Below the pieces are notes generated by a model. The model worked only from the letters and a program-made list of their open reading frames with translations, had not been told where the DNA came from and searched no databases. Position numbers and translations under genes: made by a program. From contig NZ_JABEQN010000005.1 of assembly GCF_014174165.1 (NCBI RefSeq), forward strand, positions 124,001 through 188,000: a stretch of DNA of 64,000 nucleotides, read 5' to 3'. This DNA is from Gluconacetobacter dulcium (lineage in GTDB: Bacteria > Pseudomonadota > Alphaproteobacteria > Acetobacterales > Acetobacteraceae). This document shows, in pieces, positions 37,322 through 46,660 of the stretch (positions are counted from its first letter, which is position 1; every line of letters starts with the position of its first letter).

Positions 37322-38170
37322 ATGTCCATAAGGCTCTGGAGGAATGCCCTGCTCCTGTCGGCGGTCGTCCTGATCGCGCCGTCAGCCTGGGCAGGCCCGG
37401 CGGGGACGGAACCGGCGGGAGGCCTGCCGGCACCGCGTCCCGCCGCAGATCCGGTGTCCAATGCGCGGCTTTTCACGTTGGTGCTGGGTGACGGCGCGCG
37501 TCAGCGGGTTCTTTTCAGTGCGCCCCCCGATGCGCGGGGCACGCTGGTCATGCTGCCGGGCGGGTCCGGGCAGATCGGCCTGGAGGACGACGGGCAGATC
37601 CGCCACGGCGATAATTTCGTCGTGCGGACCCGTACGCTCTGGCTCCGGCGCGGTTACGCGGTGCTGCTCGCCGATGCCGTCGATGGGATGAACCTGCGGG
37701 GCCTGCGCAGTTCGCCGCGTTACGCGGCGGTCGTGGAGGCGCTGGTCGATTTCGCCCATGCGCACATGGCCGGTCCGGTCTTTCTGCTCGGCACCAGCCA
37801 GGGGGCGATCGCGGCCATGAACGGTGCGGCCCATGCGCCGACCGGCCGCGTGGCCGGCGTGGTGCTGACGGAATCGGTGTCGGTGATGGGCGGCAGTCGC
37901 GAGACCGTCTTCAGTGCCGATCCCGGCCAGGTCCGTATCCCGGTCCTGATCGTCGGCAATCGTGACGATCGGTGCAACGTCGCGCCACCCGGCGCCGCGC
38001 CGGACATCGCCGCCGCGCTCGACCACAGCCCGGATGTGCGGGTGCTGTCCGTGTCGGGCGGTCAGACGCGAAGCCGGAAAAATTGCGGCTCCCTCACGCC
38101 CCATGGCTATTATGGTATCGAGGTCCCGACCGTGGATGCGATCATCCGCTGGCTGGACGGCCATCGCTGA
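37322..38170 (+). CDS. Secreted alpha/beta-hydrolase-like protein
   Basis: This 282-aa protein has a signal peptide (about 1-24, ending AWA). An alpha/beta-hydrolase-type domain follows, with LVMLPGGSGQIGL, the nucleophile elbow GTSQG and VLIVGNRDD, a likely position for the catalytic Asp, with a C-terminal TPHGYYGIE His. There are paired Cys residues (RCN and KNCGS). ATG 37322 starts the signal peptide. It is near the cytochrome c gene and could act on an ester or lactone in the periplasm. The substrate is unknown. Confidence 0.82.
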   Translation: MSIRLWRNALLLSAVVLIAPSAWAGPAGTEPAGGLPAPRPAADPVSNARLFTLVLGDGARQRVLFSAPPDARGTLVMLPGGSGQIGLEDDGQIRHGDNFVVRTRTLWLRRGYAVLLADAVDGMNLRGLRSSPRYAAVVEALVDFAHAHMAGPVFLLGTSQGAIAAMNGAAHAPTGRVAGVVLTESVSVMGGSRETVFSADPGQVRIPVLIVGNRDDRCNVAPPGAAPDIAAALDHSPDVRVLSVSGGQTRSRKNCGSLTPHGYYGIEVPTVDAIIRWLDGHR

Positions 38171-38262
38171 CAGCACCCGCTGCCCGGCAATGAGGAAGGA
38201 GACGGCATGCCGAGGATGCGGCCACGCGCCATCGGTTCCACCGGTCGACGCCGAAAAGATCC

Positions 38263-38949
38263 ATGCGTTTAGGCCGTCTTTTCATCCTGTCCCTCTGTGC
38301 GGCCATGGTCGCGTTGGCCGTGTTTCACCGACGCTGGCTGCCGCCGGCCTACGATCCCACCCAGCCTCTCGATCTCGCGGCGGCATGGACGTTCATGACG
38401 CCCCTGAAACTTCGCCTGCTGTCCGCGTCTCCCGAATTGTGCCGCGCAGCCCTCCTCACATCCCGGCTGCCTGTCCGGGAACACGCGCACAGCGGCACCG
38501 CGGCCTGTCCGCTGGAGGGCGTCTATACGGTCGGTGGTGGCGCGGTCTCGCTCCTGCCCGCCAGTTTCCTGGCATCGTGCAGTCTGGCGGTGCGCTGGTC
38601 TCTGTTCGAACGCCAGGTCGCGGAGCCGGTGACGCAGGCCGTGTTCCATACCGGCCTTTCGCGCATCCGGCATGTCGGCAGCTTCGCCTGCCGCGATGTC
38701 CGCGATCGCCCAGGCGCGCAGAGCAGCCATGCCACCGCCGACGCGATCGACGTGTCCGCGTTCGTCCTGGCTGACGGCAGGGAAATTCCGGTCAGCGCAT
38801 GGAACGCGTCAGCGCCCGTTGGCCTTTATCTGCACCGGATGCGCGACCGGGCCTGCCGCGTGTTCGGTACCGTCCTGTCGCCCGACTACAACAGCCTGCA
38901 TGCCAGCCACTTCCATCTCCAGGCCACCGGCTTCGGTCTCTGCCGCTGA
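38263..38949 (+). CDS. Extensin-like family protein, membrane-anchored
   Basis: This 228-aa protein begins with a hydrophobic signal-anchor (about 5-20). The extensin-like C-terminal domain carries FACRDVRDRPGAQSSHATADAIDVSAF and the final LHASHFHLQATGFGLCR. The conserved S-H-x6-D and H-x-H residues match the zinc-binding pattern of D-Ala-D-Ala carboxypeptidase-like folds, so a cell-wall hydrolase role is possible. The family function is not established. It lies 92 bp after the secreted hydrolase gene. Confidence 0.88.
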   Translation: MRLGRLFILSLCAAMVALAVFHRRWLPPAYDPTQPLDLAAAWTFMTPLKLRLLSASPELCRAALLTSRLPVREHAHSGTAACPLEGVYTVGGGAVSLLPASFLASCSLAVRWSLFERQVAEPVTQAVFHTGLSRIRHVGSFACRDVRDRPGAQSSHATADAIDVSAFVLADGREIPVSAWNASAPVGLYLHRMRDRACRVFGTVLSPDYNSLHASHFHLQATGFGLCR

Positions 38950-38958
38950 CCGGCTCGC

Positions 38959-38981
38959 GCCTGCCCCGCATTGGGGCAGGC
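38959..38981. terminator. Convergent hairpin, extensin-like gene/aldo-keto reductase
   Basis: Perfect 9-bp arms (GCCTGCCCC/GGGGCAGGC) with a 5-nt loop lie 9 bp after the plus-strand stop and 9 bp after the minus-strand stop. There is no strong T-run. Confidence 0.65.
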
Positions 38982-38989
38982 CGGCCGCG

Positions 38990-39946
38990 TCAGGGCGCGC
39001 TCGCCTGGTCCAGTTCCACGATGTCCCGTTCCTCCAGTACCAGCGCGGCGGCTTTCGCGAAGCTTTCCACATGGCTGCGCCTGGTGGCGCTGGCGATCGG
39101 TGCCGTGACGCCCGCGCGGGCGATCAGCCACGCCAGCGCCACTTCCGCGTCGCTGGCGTCATGGCGGGCCGCGACGGCATCGAGCGCGGCAAGAACGCGC
39201 ATGCCCCGCACGTCGAGATATTTCCCGATCCCTTCGCCGCGCGTGCTTTGGCCCAGATCGTCCTTGCTGCGATATTTCCCGGACAGAAAACCCGAGGCGA
39301 GGCTGTAATAGGTGACGACCCCCAGCCCTTCGCGGATGCACAGGTCGCGCAGCGCCCCGTCGAAGCTGTTCCGGTCGTAGAGGTTATACTCCGGCTGGAG
39401 CACCTGATAGGCCGGCAGGTTCTGTGCCCGCGCCACATGCAAAGCCTCGTCCAGTTGCGTGGCATCGAGGTTGGAGGCTCCGATGGCGCGGATCTTGCCG
39501 GCCTTGAGCAGCTTGTCATACGCACCCAGTGTTTCGGCATAGGGCGTGTGCAGGTCCGGCCAATGGGAGAAATAAAGGTCGATCCGCTCGATCCCCAGCC
39601 GGGCGAGCGAGGCATCGACAGCCTGGAGAATCCAGCTTTCCGACAGGCCCTTGTGGCCCGGCACGCCCATATCGGAGCCGACCTTGGTAAAGATCTTCAC
39701 CTTGTCGCGCATGCCGGGGCGCGCCTTCAGCCAGTTGCCGATGATCGTTTCCGACTCGCCGCCCCTGTTGCCTGGCGCCCACGCCGAATAGACATCGGCG
39801 GTGTCGATGGCATCGAACCCGTGATCGACGAAGGCATCGAGCACATCGAAGCTCGCCTTCTCGTCGATCGTCCAGCCGAAGACATTGCCACCGAAGACGA
39901 CCGGCGCGATCTCGAAGCCGGTCCGGCCCAGGGAACGTGTCTTCAT
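38990..39946 (-). CDS. Aldo/keto reductase
   Basis: This 318-aa cytosolic NAD(P)H-dependent reductase has the AKR TIM barrel. It shows the DAIDTADVY motif (catalytic Asp/Tyr), the IFTKVG strand with Lys, FSHWPD with the catalytic His, and the cofactor-binding ASATRRSHVESFAKA region near the C-terminus. It resembles YajO/YghZ-like bacterial AKRs; the substrate is unknown. It is separated from the second OprB porin by 95 bp on the same strand. Confidence 0.94.
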   Translation of the reverse strand: MKTRSLGRTGFEIAPVVFGGNVFGWTIDEKASFDVLDAFVDHGFDAIDTADVYSAWAPGNRGGESETIIGNWLKARPGMRDKVKIFTKVGSDMGVPGHKGLSESWILQAVDASLARLGIERIDLYFSHWPDLHTPYAETLGAYDKLLKAGKIRAIGASNLDATQLDEALHVARAQNLPAYQVLQPEYNLYDRNSFDGALRDLCIREGLGVVTYYSLASGFLSGKYRSKDDLGQSTRGEGIGKYLDVRGMRVLAALDAVAARHDASDAEVALAWLIARAGVTAPIASATRRSHVESFAKAAALVLEERDIVELDQASAP

Positions 39947-40041
39947 GGCGCAGGCTCTCCTGTCTTGCTGTTTCAGGGCGGCGGATGGTCGCGCGCATCC
40001 GTCGCTTCCCCGGCCGCGCGGTTCCCCGCCGCGGCCCGGCG

Positions 40042-41535
40042 TCAGAACAGCACGTTGAGCGCGGTGCTGAGAACCACGGCATCCTTGAACACCGTCGTGC
40101 CGCCGACATGATTGACATACTGGAAGTCGGGCTGAAGCGACACGCCGGTCATCACATGGACCGAATAGAAAGCCTCGTAGATGCTTTCATGCCCCTGGAT
40201 GCCATAGGGCGTGCCGAAATTGGCGCCCCGGAACGGTACCCCATAGGCGGCGGCCGCTTCCTGCGACTGGATGGCGCTGCGGCTGAAATTGGCCCATTGG
40301 AAGTTGATTCCCACGCTGTCCAGCGGCCGGCCCCACAGATAGCCGGTATCGAGCAGGGCGGCGACCAGATGATGATTCATCTGCGATGTCTTGCCGTCCG
40401 CATAGGAATACTGCCCGGCCAGCACCAGCCCGTTCGACTCGCCCGGTCCATGGCGGACCAGCATCTGGTCCGCCAGCACCCAGACCGAGGTCTGCCCGCT
40501 CTGCCGACGGGGTGGCAGCCCGGTGACGATCCAGGGCTGGCCGTTGCCATCCGCGTACAGATTGTCATAGCGCGAATTGTCGTACAGCACGCCGACCTTG
40601 TAATGGCCGATCAGATGATCGGGGCCGAATTCCGGCAGCCAGCCCACTTCCACTTCGGTGCCCAGCTTGCCCAGATTGTCCTGCCCCCAGGCCCAGCCGG
40701 AAATACCGCCGTTATAGGAATGCGGCGACACGGCAAACAGGCCGCCCATCACATAGAAATGGCGGGTCGGCATCAGGCGCAGCACCGTGCCGATATTGCC
40801 CGACGGCCAGTCGCGCCCCGATGCCAGGTATTTCGTCGGCGTCACGTTGCCGCACAGCCAGACGTTCATGAAGCTGCACACCCAGGGCGAGTTGTTGAAG
40901 AACGTCCCGGTCGGAATCCAGCCGACGGCCAGGTCGACCTTGTGATGCAGCCACGATTTCTCGAAATAGGCCCAGACCAGATGTGCGACCACGTTGCCGC
41001 GCGCGCCATAGATCTGCTGCACCTGGTTGCCGTTATCGCCGAAGAGCCGGCTGAGATTCTGCCCGTTGCCGTTGACCGCCAGCGTATGCAGCCACAAATC
41101 CTCGGACCACGCGCCCGCGCCCAGCAGCTTCTGCCAGTCGATATCGACCGTGGCGCCGACCTGGCCCGCCAGGGTGTAGCTCTGCCGCTTGCCGCCCGCG
41201 ACATTCCCTGAAATGCCTTCATAGAGGGCGAGGGCGGCATAGATGCCGTGGTTCTGGAGCCAGGGCTGCACGCCGCCCCAGTCGCCGAAGGCGTGGGTGG
41301 TGCCGTAGGGCGGCCCGAAAGATGGCGGACCATAGGCCGATTGCAGGAAGCCGGGGATCGTCTGTTCCAGATTGCCGACCGGCGGGGTTTCTCCCGCGGT
41401 CTGGGTCGGTCGGGCGAGGGGCGAGGCGGCCGGAGCATCCTCATCGGCGGCGCGGGCCGGCAGTGCGCCGGGCACGATAAAGGCGGCCGCCAGCGCCAGG
41501 GCGGCCAGACCGGCACGGGCGCGCGTGGTCCTCAT
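40042..41535 (-). CDS. OprB-family carbohydrate-selective porin (second copy)
   Basis: This 497-aa outer-membrane porin has a signal peptide (1-28, ending LPARA), then a Pro/Ala linker. An OprB barrel follows, with the blocks HAFGDWGGVQPWLQNHGIYAAL, GNVVAHLVWAYFEKSWLHHKVDLAVG, WIPTGTFFNNS and the C-terminal LQPDFQYVNHVGG. It ends in LF, with a terminal aromatic residue. I start at ATG 41535, although no strong ribosome-binding site is visible and GTG 41631 or ATG 41742 would extend it. It is distinct in sequence from the porin at 29.8 kb, so it may select another sugar or polyol. Confidence 0.9.
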   Translation of the reverse strand: MRTTRARAGLAALALAAAFIVPGALPARAADEDAPAASPLARPTQTAGETPPVGNLEQTIPGFLQSAYGPPSFGPPYGTTHAFGDWGGVQPWLQNHGIYAALALYEGISGNVAGGKRQSYTLAGQVGATVDIDWQKLLGAGAWSEDLWLHTLAVNGNGQNLSRLFGDNGNQVQQIYGARGNVVAHLVWAYFEKSWLHHKVDLAVGWIPTGTFFNNSPWVCSFMNVWLCGNVTPTKYLASGRDWPSGNIGTVLRLMPTRHFYVMGGLFAVSPHSYNGGISGWAWGQDNLGKLGTEVEVGWLPEFGPDHLIGHYKVGVLYDNSRYDNLYADGNGQPWIVTGLPPRRQSGQTSVWVLADQMLVRHGPGESNGLVLAGQYSYADGKTSQMNHHLVAALLDTGYLWGRPLDSVGINFQWANFSRSAIQSQEAAAAYGVPFRGANFGTPYGIQGHESIYEAFYSVHVMTGVSLQPDFQYVNHVGGTTVFKDAVVLSTALNVLF

Positions 41536-41742
41536 CCGGCGGGAGAGGGCACGCAGGGCACGCGCCCCGCTGCGGGCCGTCTCGATCAATGAAATGGAGA
41601 GCGTCGGCCGGGTCTCGGAAAGATTGGTCACACTTTCGTATCTTTTCGTGGCCGATTGGGCAAAAGAACAGTCCTTTTCAAGGAGAATGGAGGTGGGGTG
41701 CATTGCGGATGGGGCATTGCCGCGTGATTTTGTCCACATCAT

Positions 41743-42417
41743 CTGTATTTTCTATTTATTTTTATTCGGAAATTCTACCAAAAAGCTCAAGTCTGGCATT
41801 TCATGCCTTGGCGAACAGGGCGCGGAGCCTGCGATACGACAATTTATGTTGTCCGATAAGATGCGTGGAAAAATTTTATCTTCTTGGACAATGGGCAGGA
41901 TTACGATTTCCATCTGCGCGCGCCGTTCACAAAAACGTGATAATGACGCGGGGAGGGGCTGCCGGCGTCTTACGCGTCATAAACACACATGGGCAGGCGT
42001 GGTTCCGTAGGACGCCGCGTGGCGTCCGGCCATGCCGTCAACCTTGTACAACGGGCAGGCTGTTGCCCCGTTCCACGCTGTCGGTCCGCCCCCCGACCGG
42101 TGCCGCGCGCTGTTCCAGCGGGCAGAGGGCGGCAATCTGGCGACGATCGCCGCGTTCTGCGGTCCGGCCACCATCAGCACATCGTCCTCCATGCCCCGCC
42201 TCCTGCCCCACGCGCCGGGGTGGAAGGTCGCGCATGGTCAGCAGACAGGACGGGATAGCGCGCGACGGGCATCGCGCGCCGCAGAGTTGGAGCCATGGCG
42301 GATGGAAGGAATCTTCATAAAAAATAACTTTGAAATAAAAAGTATTTTGTTATAGCTTTGCCACTGTCCCCGCCGACACACGGCGGCCCCTGACCAACGC
42401 ACTATTGCGAGGCTCCC
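41743..42417. other. AT-rich spacer upstream of the second OprB porin, with a GC-rich remnant
   Basis: About 675 bp with no convincing gene. The part near 41743-41960 is AT-rich and probably carries the porin promoter. The part near 42000-42290 is GC-rich and holds short frames on both strands without ribosome-binding sites, possibly decayed coding DNA. Near its end are TTGAAA at 42330 and AT-rich DNA, a weak candidate promoter for the next gene. Confidence 0.5.
42370..42386. repeat. Small hairpin upstream of the membrane protein gene
   Basis: CCGCCG-ACACA-CGGCGG is a perfect inverted repeat 32 bp before the next start. It could affect translation of the leader or simply be chance in GC-rich DNA. 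Confidence 0.4.
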
Positions 42418-43041
42418 ATGACCCCCCAAGCCGACACGTCGCTGCATGACGACCTGACCTTCATGCGTGCCCTGGCCGAGGCCGGCCGCAACGCGCCGCT
42501 GACCAGCGGTCCCTATTTCCTCACGGCCGGCCTCGTGTTCGGTCTCGCCAGCTTCGTCGCCTGGGCGGTCGCGACCGGCCACACGCTCCTGCCGCCGCAG
42601 GCGCAGGTCTGGGTGTGGCTGGCGGCGATGGTCGTCTATCTGCCGGTGATCTGGTTCCTCAACCGCGCGCAACTGGGCCGCCCCGGCAGCGTGGTCATGG
42701 TCAACCGCGCCATCGGCATGATGTGGAGCGGGCTGGGCAGCGGGATCGGCATCATGTTCCTCGCGGGTATGGTCCTGGCGTGGCGGTGCGGTACGCCTGT
42801 CGTCTGGGCGATGTTTCCCTCGCTGATCCTGGCGGTGTACGGCGCGGGGTGGAGCGCCACCGCCGTCATCGCGGGCCAGTCCTGGCTGCGGGGCGTGGCG
42901 GCGGGGGCCTTCGCCGGCGCGCTGGCCGTGGCCGCGATGATCGACAGTCCGGTCCTCCTGCTGCTCTACGGGCTGCTGATCCTGCTGCTGGTGGCGCTGC
43001 CGGGCTGGGTCCTGCTGCGCCGGGAAGGCCGGGCGGCGTGA
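42418..43041 (+). CDS. Multi-pass membrane protein, hypothetical
   Basis: This 207-aa protein starts with a polar segment (about 1-30) and has about six hydrophobic helices from residue 34 to 198, ending in a basic tail. No enzymatic motif is visible. A 103-aa winged-helix regulator gene follows after 6 bp and is probably cotranscribed. In other bacteria this kind of pair is often a membrane protein with its own small regulator, but I cannot name the family here. Confidence 0.8.
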   Translation: MTPQADTSLHDDLTFMRALAEAGRNAPLTSGPYFLTAGLVFGLASFVAWAVATGHTLLPPQAQVWVWLAAMVVYLPVIWFLNRAQLGRPGSVVMVNRAIGMMWSGLGSGIGIMFLAGMVLAWRCGTPVVWAMFPSLILAVYGAGWSATAVIAGQSWLRGVAAGAFAGALAVAAMIDSPVLLLLYGLLILLLVALPGWVLLRREGRAA

Positions 43042-43047
43042 CGGACC

Positions 43048-43359
43048 ATGGATAATTTCGATATCGGGCAGATCGACGACGTGATCCATGGTCGCGTGCG
43101 GCTGGGCATCATGGCCTATCTGTCCTCGGCCGGGATGGCGGATTTCACGGCGCTGCGCACCCATCTGGGCGTGACCGACGGCAACCTGTCCACCCATCTG
43201 CGCAAGCTGGAGGATGCGGGTTACGTGGTGCAGGACAAGGGCTTCGCCGGCCGCCGCCCCCTGACACGGCTGGTCCTGACCGACAGCGGCCGGGCCGCCT
43301 TCATCACCTATCTCGATGCCATCCGGCGGCTGGTGGACCAGGGCGCGCCGCCGGGCTGA
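43048..43359 (+). CDS. Small winged-helix transcriptional regulator
   Basis: This 103-aa single-domain regulator of the ArsR/MarR-like winged-helix class (transcriptional regulator with HTH_27-type fold) has the recognition segment DGNLSTHLRKLEDAGYV. The wing region RRPLTRLVLTDSGRAAF follows. No metal- or ligand-binding residues are evident. It is linked to the preceding membrane protein gene. It probably represses its own operon or senses membrane state through its partner. Confidence 0.9.
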   Translation: MDNFDIGQIDDVIHGRVRLGIMAYLSSAGMADFTALRTHLGVTDGNLSTHLRKLEDAGYVVQDKGFAGRRPLTRLVLTDSGRAAFITYLDAIRRLVDQGAPPG

Positions 43360-43427
43360 AGACCCCGCAGGGCCGCTGCCGATGTTTTGCGCGTGACGGC
43401 GGCCCTCCGACTTGCGAAAATCGGGCG

Positions 43428-44858
43428 ATGACCGCTCGTCCTGCCTATCCCGCCGATTTTCCGACCCTCAGCCGGGCCGCCGCGCTTTCCACGCGGCGGG
43501 AACGCCATGCCGGCGGGCGCGCGCTGCGCCACAGCCTGCCGCGCGGCGCCCATGCCGACTGGGCGCCCCCGTCCGGCCGGGCGGACCCGGTCACGATCCT
43601 GGAACGTCAGGGTCAGGACCGCATCGCCGGCCTGCTGCCGATCCGCTACCGGCGCATGGCGGCGTCGCCCTTCGCCTTCCTGCGCGGGGCGGCGGCCGTC
43701 ATGGCGATGGATCTGGCGCAGACGGTCTGGACCGGTCCGCGGGTGCAGTCATGCGGCGACTGCCATCTGGCCAATTTCGGCGCCTATGCCTCGCCCGAGG
43801 GCGCGCCGGTCTTCGACATCAACGATTTCGACGAAACCCTGCCCGCTCCCTTCGAGTGGGACATCAAGCGTCTGGGGGCCTCGCTGGTGCTGGCGGGGGA
43901 GGAGTCCGGCCTGGCGGACGGCCCGGCGCGCGCCCTTGCCGTGCTGGCGGCAAGGGCCTACGCGGCCGAAATGGCGCGTCTGGCCCCGTTGACGCCGCTG
44001 GAAATCTGGACCAACCGGATCGACCTCGCCGCCGCGATCGACGCTTTCGCCGATGGGCGGGCGCGACGCCGGGCGCGGACCCTGCTGGCCGAACGCATGG
44101 ACAGCGCCCGCCGCCATTTCGGTCTGGTGGCCGATAATAGCGGCACGCCCGCCCTGCGCGAAAAACCGCCGCTGGTGATGCGCCTGCCCGAGCATGACGG
44201 GATCATCCGCGACGCCTTCGCCCGCTATGTCGCCACCCAGCCGCCCGAGCGTGGCATCCTGCTGGCGCAGTACCGCCTGCGTGACGTGATCTTCAAGGTC
44301 GTGGGGGTGGGCAGCGTCGGCACGTTCTGCGCCATCGGCCTGTTCACCACCGCTGATGGCGACAGCCTGCTGCTCCAGATCAAGGAGGCGCAGGATTCGG
44401 TGCTGGCGCCCTATGCCGGGGTGTCGGTCTTCCGCAACCAGGGGCAGCGGGTGGTCACCGGCCAGCGCATGATGCAGGCGGCATCGGACGCGTTCCTCGG
44501 CTGGACCCACACGCAGGGACGGGACGAAGCGGAAGACACCCGCCACGACCTCTCGGGCGCCGGACGGCAGTTCTATGTCCGCCGCCTCAAGGATTCCCGC
44601 CTCGCTGCCGTCGGCACCGAGGTCGCGCAGGAGGGGCTGGTGGACTATGCCCCGCTTTGCGGCCGCACGCTGGCCCGTGCCCACGCCCGCACCGGCGACG
44701 TGGTGGCACTGGCCGCCTATCTGGGGCGGGGCCGGGCCTTTGCCGATGCGATCGGCGGCTTCTCGGTCCTGTATGCCGCGCAGACCCGCCGCGATTGGGA
44801 GGCATTCCGCAAGGCGATCGCCGCAGGGCGCCTGCCCGCCGGGGATGGAGGAATCTGA
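43428..44858 (+). CDS. DUF2252 family protein
   Basis: This 476-aa protein of the DUF2252 family resembles kinase-like or aminoglycoside phosphotransferase-like folds. Conserved features are the SCGDCHLANFG and INDFDETLPAPFEWDIKRL blocks in the N-terminal half, both typical of phosphotransferase-like active sites. The KDSRL and LCGRTLARAHART stretches lie in the C-terminal half. The function of the family is not known. A SulP transporter gene follows after 3 bp, so the two are likely co-transcribed. Confidence 0.9.
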   Translation: MTARPAYPADFPTLSRAAALSTRRERHAGGRALRHSLPRGAHADWAPPSGRADPVTILERQGQDRIAGLLPIRYRRMAASPFAFLRGAAAVMAMDLAQTVWTGPRVQSCGDCHLANFGAYASPEGAPVFDINDFDETLPAPFEWDIKRLGASLVLAGEESGLADGPARALAVLAARAYAAEMARLAPLTPLEIWTNRIDLAAAIDAFADGRARRRARTLLAERMDSARRHFGLVADNSGTPALREKPPLVMRLPEHDGIIRDAFARYVATQPPERGILLAQYRLRDVIFKVVGVGSVGTFCAIGLFTTADGDSLLLQIKEAQDSVLAPYAGVSVFRNQGQRVVTGQRMMQAASDAFLGWTHTQGRDEAEDTRHDLSGAGRQFYVRRLKDSRLAAVGTEVAQEGLVDYAPLCGRTLARAHARTGDVVALAAYLGRGRAFADAIGGFSVLYAAQTRRDWEAFRKAIAAGRLPAGDGGI

Positions 44859-44861
44859 GGC

Positions 44862-46565
44862 ATGGCGGCCGGAGCCAGGCGGGGCCTGAAGGTGTCCTTT
44901 CCACTCAGGGGGCTGCTGGGCCGCCTGCATGCGCCGGGCGGCTGGAGCGACGCGCTGGCCGGGCTGACGCTGGCCTCGATGAACATTCCCCAGGTGCTGG
45001 GTTATGCCGCCATCGCCGGCATGCCGGCGGTCACGGGCCTGTATACCGTGCTGCTGCCGCTGGTGGCCTTCGCGGTGCTGGGCTCGTCGCGGCACCTGGT
45101 GGTGGCGGCCGATTCCGCCACCGCCGCCATCATCGCCAGCGGTCTGGCGGGCATGGCGGTGGCGGGCAGCCCGGCTTATGTGGCGCTGGTCGGCGTGGTG
45201 GCATGGCTGGCGGCGGCATTCCTGCTGGGGGCGCGCCTGTTCCGGCTGGGGTTCCTGGCCGATTTCTTCTCGCGCACCGTGCTGGTCGGTTTCCTCACCG
45301 GGGTGGGGGTGCAGGTGTGCATCGCCATGTCGCGCGACATGCTGGGCGTGGCGGCCCCGGCGCATAATCCGCTGGCGCAACTGGCGCAGGTCGCGCGCGG
45401 GCTGCCGACAGCCAGCGGATTATGCGCCGGCCTCTCGCTGCTGGTGGTGATGCTGATCCTGGCGGGCAGGCGGCTGCTGCCGCGTGCGCCGATGGCGCTG
45501 GTCGCGGTGGTGGGGTCCATCGCCGCCAGCCGGGCGTTCGACCTGGCGGGTCACGGGGTGGCGGTCATCGGCCCCATCGCGGGCGGCCTGCCGTCGCTGG
45601 TCCTGCCCGACGTGACGTGGAACCAGATGCTGGCGCTGCTGCCGGTCGCGGGCTCCTGCGTGGTGGTGATCATCGCGCAGAGTGCCGCGACCTCGCGCGC
45701 CTTCGCCCTGCGCTGCCACGAACGCGTGGATGAAAACGCCGACATCCTGGGCCTGTCCGCCGCCAACGCCGTCGCCGCGCTGACCGGGGCGTTCGTGGTC
45801 AATGGCAGCCCCACCCAGACGGCGATGGCGCTGCGGGCCGGTGCGCGCAGCCAGCGCGCGCAGCTTGTGTTCGCGCTGGTCACGCTGGTCGTGCTGCTGG
45901 TGCTGACCGGGCCGCTACGCGACCTGCCGCGCTGTGTGCTGTCCGCCATCGTCTTCAGCGTCGCGGCGGGGATGATCGACTGGCGGGGCCTGCTGGCCAT
46001 CCGGCGCGAGAGTCCCGGCGAATTCCGCCTGGCCGTGGTCACCGGCGCCGCCGTGGTGGGGGTGGGGGTGGAGCAGGGCATCTTCCTGGCGATCGCGCTG
46101 TCGCTGTTCCGCCATGTCCGCCACAGCTACCGGCCGCACAGCATGGTGCTGCGGGTGGACGACGCCACCGGCATGCTGGAGCCGGTGCCGGTGGGGCGGG
46201 GCATCCAGACCGAGGCCGGGCTGGTCATCTATCGTTTCGGCGCGGACCTGTTCTACGCCAACTGTTCCCGTTTCGCCGACGACGCACGGCTGCTGGTCAA
46301 TAGCGCACCTACCCCCCTGCGCTGCCTGATCGTCGATGCCAGCGCGATCACCGATCTCGATTTCTCGGCCGCCGGCATGTTGCGCGACCTGCTGGCGGAA
46401 CTGCGCGGGCAGGGCGTGCGTGTGCTGTTCGGCCGCGTTTCGCCCTATCTGCGCGCCGACATGGACCGGCACCGGATCACGGCGACGGCCGGCGCGGATT
46501 CCTATTTCACCGCGCTGCATCCCGCGATCCGCACCGGCCGCGCCATCGTCCAGGCAGAAGGATAG
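44862..46565 (+). CDS. SulP-family inorganic anion transporter with STAS domain
   Basis: This 567-aa membrane protein has 10-12 transmembrane helices, beginning with GLTLASMNIPQVLGYAAIAGMPAVTGLYT, the SulP signature region. A C-terminal cytosolic STAS domain (about 440-560, GLVIYRFGADLFYAN and DASAITDLDFSAAGMLRDL) follows. SulP proteins carry sulfate, bicarbonate or dicarboxylates; the substrate is not evident. A GTG or ATG alternative start is not needed because ATG 44862 directly follows the DUF2252 stop. Confidence 0.92.
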   Translation: MAAGARRGLKVSFPLRGLLGRLHAPGGWSDALAGLTLASMNIPQVLGYAAIAGMPAVTGLYTVLLPLVAFAVLGSSRHLVVAADSATAAIIASGLAGMAVAGSPAYVALVGVVAWLAAAFLLGARLFRLGFLADFFSRTVLVGFLTGVGVQVCIAMSRDMLGVAAPAHNPLAQLAQVARGLPTASGLCAGLSLLVVMLILAGRRLLPRAPMALVAVVGSIAASRAFDLAGHGVAVIGPIAGGLPSLVLPDVTWNQMLALLPVAGSCVVVIIAQSAATSRAFALRCHERVDENADILGLSAANAVAALTGAFVVNGSPTQTAMALRAGARSQRAQLVFALVTLVVLLVLTGPLRDLPRCVLSAIVFSVAAGMIDWRGLLAIRRESPGEFRLAVVTGAAVVGVGVEQGIFLAIALSLFRHVRHSYRPHSMVLRVDDATGMLEPVPVGRGIQTEAGLVIYRFGADLFYANCSRFADDARLLVNSAPTPLRCLIVDASAITDLDFSAAGMLRDLLAELRGQGVRVLFGRVSPYLRADMDRHRITATAGADSYFTALHPAIRTGRAIVQAEG

Positions 46566-46660
46566 ACCGTTCCATCATACGAACATGGCAGTCCCCCTGT
46601 TTCCGAGACGGATAAGGTCGGCTATGAGTGTGATGGGGGATATACGGGGTTTGATGGCGC

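Noticed and set aside
42032-42355. A 107-codon plus-strand frame upstream of the membrane protein gene
   Set aside because: It has no Shine-Dalgarno, mixed composition, and its end runs into the AT-rich promoter region. At most it is a remnant.
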